Of a stretch of 38,429 nt of DNA, positions 37,478 through 38,429 are shown one piece after another. The notes under the pieces were generated by a model. That model saw only the letters and a program-made list of their open reading frames with translations. It was not told the DNA's origin and made no database searches. The DNA is taken from positions 1 through 38,429 of the forward strand of contig DATARN010000199.1 of assembly GCA_036264135.1 (NCBI GenBank). Reading direction: 5' to 3'. The DNA is from DATARN01 sp036264135 (GTDB lineage Bacteria; Actinomycetota; Acidimicrobiia; Acidimicrobiales; Palsa-688). The position numbers and the translations under genes are program-made. Numbering within the stretch: position 1 is the stretch's first letter; the number at the start of each line of letters is the position of its first letter.

Positions 37478-38429
37478 ATGCCCCCTACCGCACTTCGTGA
37501 TGACGAACTTTCGGTGCTCGACCGGTGGTGGCGTGCCGCCAACTACCTCTCCATCGGGCAGATCTACCTGCTCGGCAACCCCCCGCCGGATCTGTCGCTG
37601 CCGCCTGAGCTGATCAAGCCCCGGCTCCTCGGGCACTGGGGCACCACCCCGGGCCTGAACCTGCTGTGGGCCCATCTGTGCCGGATCATCCGCCGCGACG
37701 ATCGAGACGTCCTGTTCATCTGCGGCCCCGGCCACGGCGGACCCGGCATGGTCGCCAGCACCTGGTTGGAGGGCAGCTACAGCGAGGCGTACCCGGCCAT
37801 CGCCCGGGACGCTCAGGGCATCGGCCGCTTGTTCCGCCAGTTCTCGTTCCCCGGCGGCATCCCGAGCCACGCCGCGTCCACCACGCCCGGTTCCATCCAT
37901 GAGGGCGGCGAGCTCGGATACTCGCTGGCCCACGCCTACGGCGCCGCCTTCGACAACCCCAATCTCCTCGTGGCCTGCGTCATCGGCGACGGGGAGGCGG
38001 AAACCGGGCCGCTGGCGACCGCGTGGCACTCGAACAAGTTCCTCGACCCGGCCGGCGACGGCGCCGTGCTGCCCATCCTGCACCTCAACGGCTACAAGAT
38101 CGCTAACCCCACCGTCCTCAGCCGGATCAGCCGTGACGAGCTCACCCGCCTGCTGGAAGGGTACGGGCACCGCCCGTGGTTCGTCGAAGGTCACGAACCA
38201 GCCGCGGTGCACCGGGCGCTGGCGGCGGCCCTCGATGAGATCACCGCCGAGATCGGCCGTATCCAGGCGGCCGCCCGGCAGGGCGACCGAAGCCGCCCCC
38301 GCTGGCCGGCGCTGGTGCTCATCACCCCCAAAGGCTGGACCGGTCCGAAGGTGGTCGACGGCAAGCCGGTGGAGGGGACGTGGCGGGCCCATCAGGTTCC
38401 CCTCGACGCGGTGCGCACCAACCCCGAGC
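37478..38429 (+). CDS. xfp: Phosphoketolase (xylulose-5-P/fructose-6-P), N-terminal part
   Basis: The first 317 codons; the gene runs off the right edge. Thiamine-diphosphate enzyme with diagnostic motifs: LDRWWRAANYLSIGQIYL, KPRLLGHWGTTPGLNLLWAHL, the FICGPGHGGPGMVASTWLEGSYSE motif, FPGGIPSHAASTTPGSIHEGGELGYSLAHAYGA, and the ThDP Mg site GDGEAETGPLATAWHSNKF. It splits xylulose 5-phosphate (or fructose 6-phosphate) into acetyl phosphate and a shorter sugar phosphate. ATG 37478 has no clear ribosome site. An acetate kinase or phosphate acetyltransferase gene may follow outside the window. Confidence 0.95.
   Translation, partial: MPPTALRDDELSVLDRWWRAANYLSIGQIYLLGNPPPDLSLPPELIKPRLLGHWGTTPGLNLLWAHLCRIIRRDDRDVLFICGPGHGGPGMVASTWLEGSYSEAYPAIARDAQGIGRLFRQFSFPGGIPSHAASTTPGSIHEGGELGYSLAHAYGAAFDNPNLLVACVIGDGEAETGPLATAWHSNKFLDPAGDGAVLPILHLNGYKIANPTVLSRISRDELTRLLEGYGHRPWFVEGHEPAAVHRALAAALDEITAEIGRIQAAARQGDRSRPRWPALVLITPKGWTGPKVVDGKPVEGTWRAHQVPLDAVRTNPE

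Noticed and set aside
37214..38392. A 392-codon minus-strand frame opposite the phosphoketolase
   Set aside because: Shadow of the phosphoketolase, whose frame carries several diagnostic motifs.

Overview
The window is high-GC, tightly packed chromosomal DNA from an actinobacterium. Family content supports this: a DUF222/HNH (13E12-type) protein, an Lsr2-type DNA-binding domain, a deazaflavin (F420)-type nitroreductase homologue, an ECF42 sigma factor with its DGPF/YCII partner, and several probable leaderless genes. Many genes look like those of uncultured or acidimicrobial-type actinobacteria, but the genus cannot be named from sequence alone. I saw no rRNA, tRNA or CRISPR array. The only mobile-element trace is a decayed fragment of an IS21-type istB gene.

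Layout, left part. 1-2772 (minus) is a four-gene run: flavin reductase-like protein, PrmC-related methyltransferase lacking the NPPY motif, ferritin-like metal-dependent hydrolase, and a YkgJ-type cysteine-cluster protein cut by the window edge. 2827-4702 (plus) holds a small ORF and the YCII/DGPF-ECF42 sigma pair behind a visible ECF42-like promoter. 4728-5939 (minus) has two VOC proteins and a rhodanese. 6018-11341 is a looser, partly lower-GC region with a membrane protein, an internally deleted MmcQ/YjbR gene, the DUF222/HNH gene, a hypothetical gene, the istB remnant, an SDR and an ABM-like protein. 11482-15915 holds small genes, a tandem repeat, an F420-type reductase with an operator inside its promoter, a two-domain GNAT protein, an ERCC4-nuclease/Lsr2 fusion followed by a zinc-ribbon protein, a metallothionein and a membrane protein.

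Middle. 15912-19938 (minus) is a translationally coupled operon: TetR regulator, a flavin monooxygenase (Baeyer-Villiger type) fused to an alpha/beta hydrolase, and an SDR. Together these could oxidise an alcohol to a ketone, insert oxygen to give an ester, and hydrolyse it. The gene order resembles the mycobacterial mymA-lipR-sadH operon, but with two genes fused. A second TetR gene diverges from it. Then follow a Gfo/Idh/MocA oxidoreductase and a sulfotransferase.

Right part. 22748-35988 looks like a surface or exopolysaccharide locus: a LuxR-type response regulator, a secreted GH16/LamG glucanase, a degenerate histidine-kinase-like protein, then a tightly coupled plus-strand operon (three family-2 glycosyltransferases, a NodB polysaccharide deacetylase, a flippase and two membrane proteins), facing a minus-strand pair (PAP2 phosphatase, ATP-grasp ligase). 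The window ends with a small CxC protein, a fatty-acid desaturase with a palindrome at its 5' end, and the first 317 codons of a phosphoketolase.
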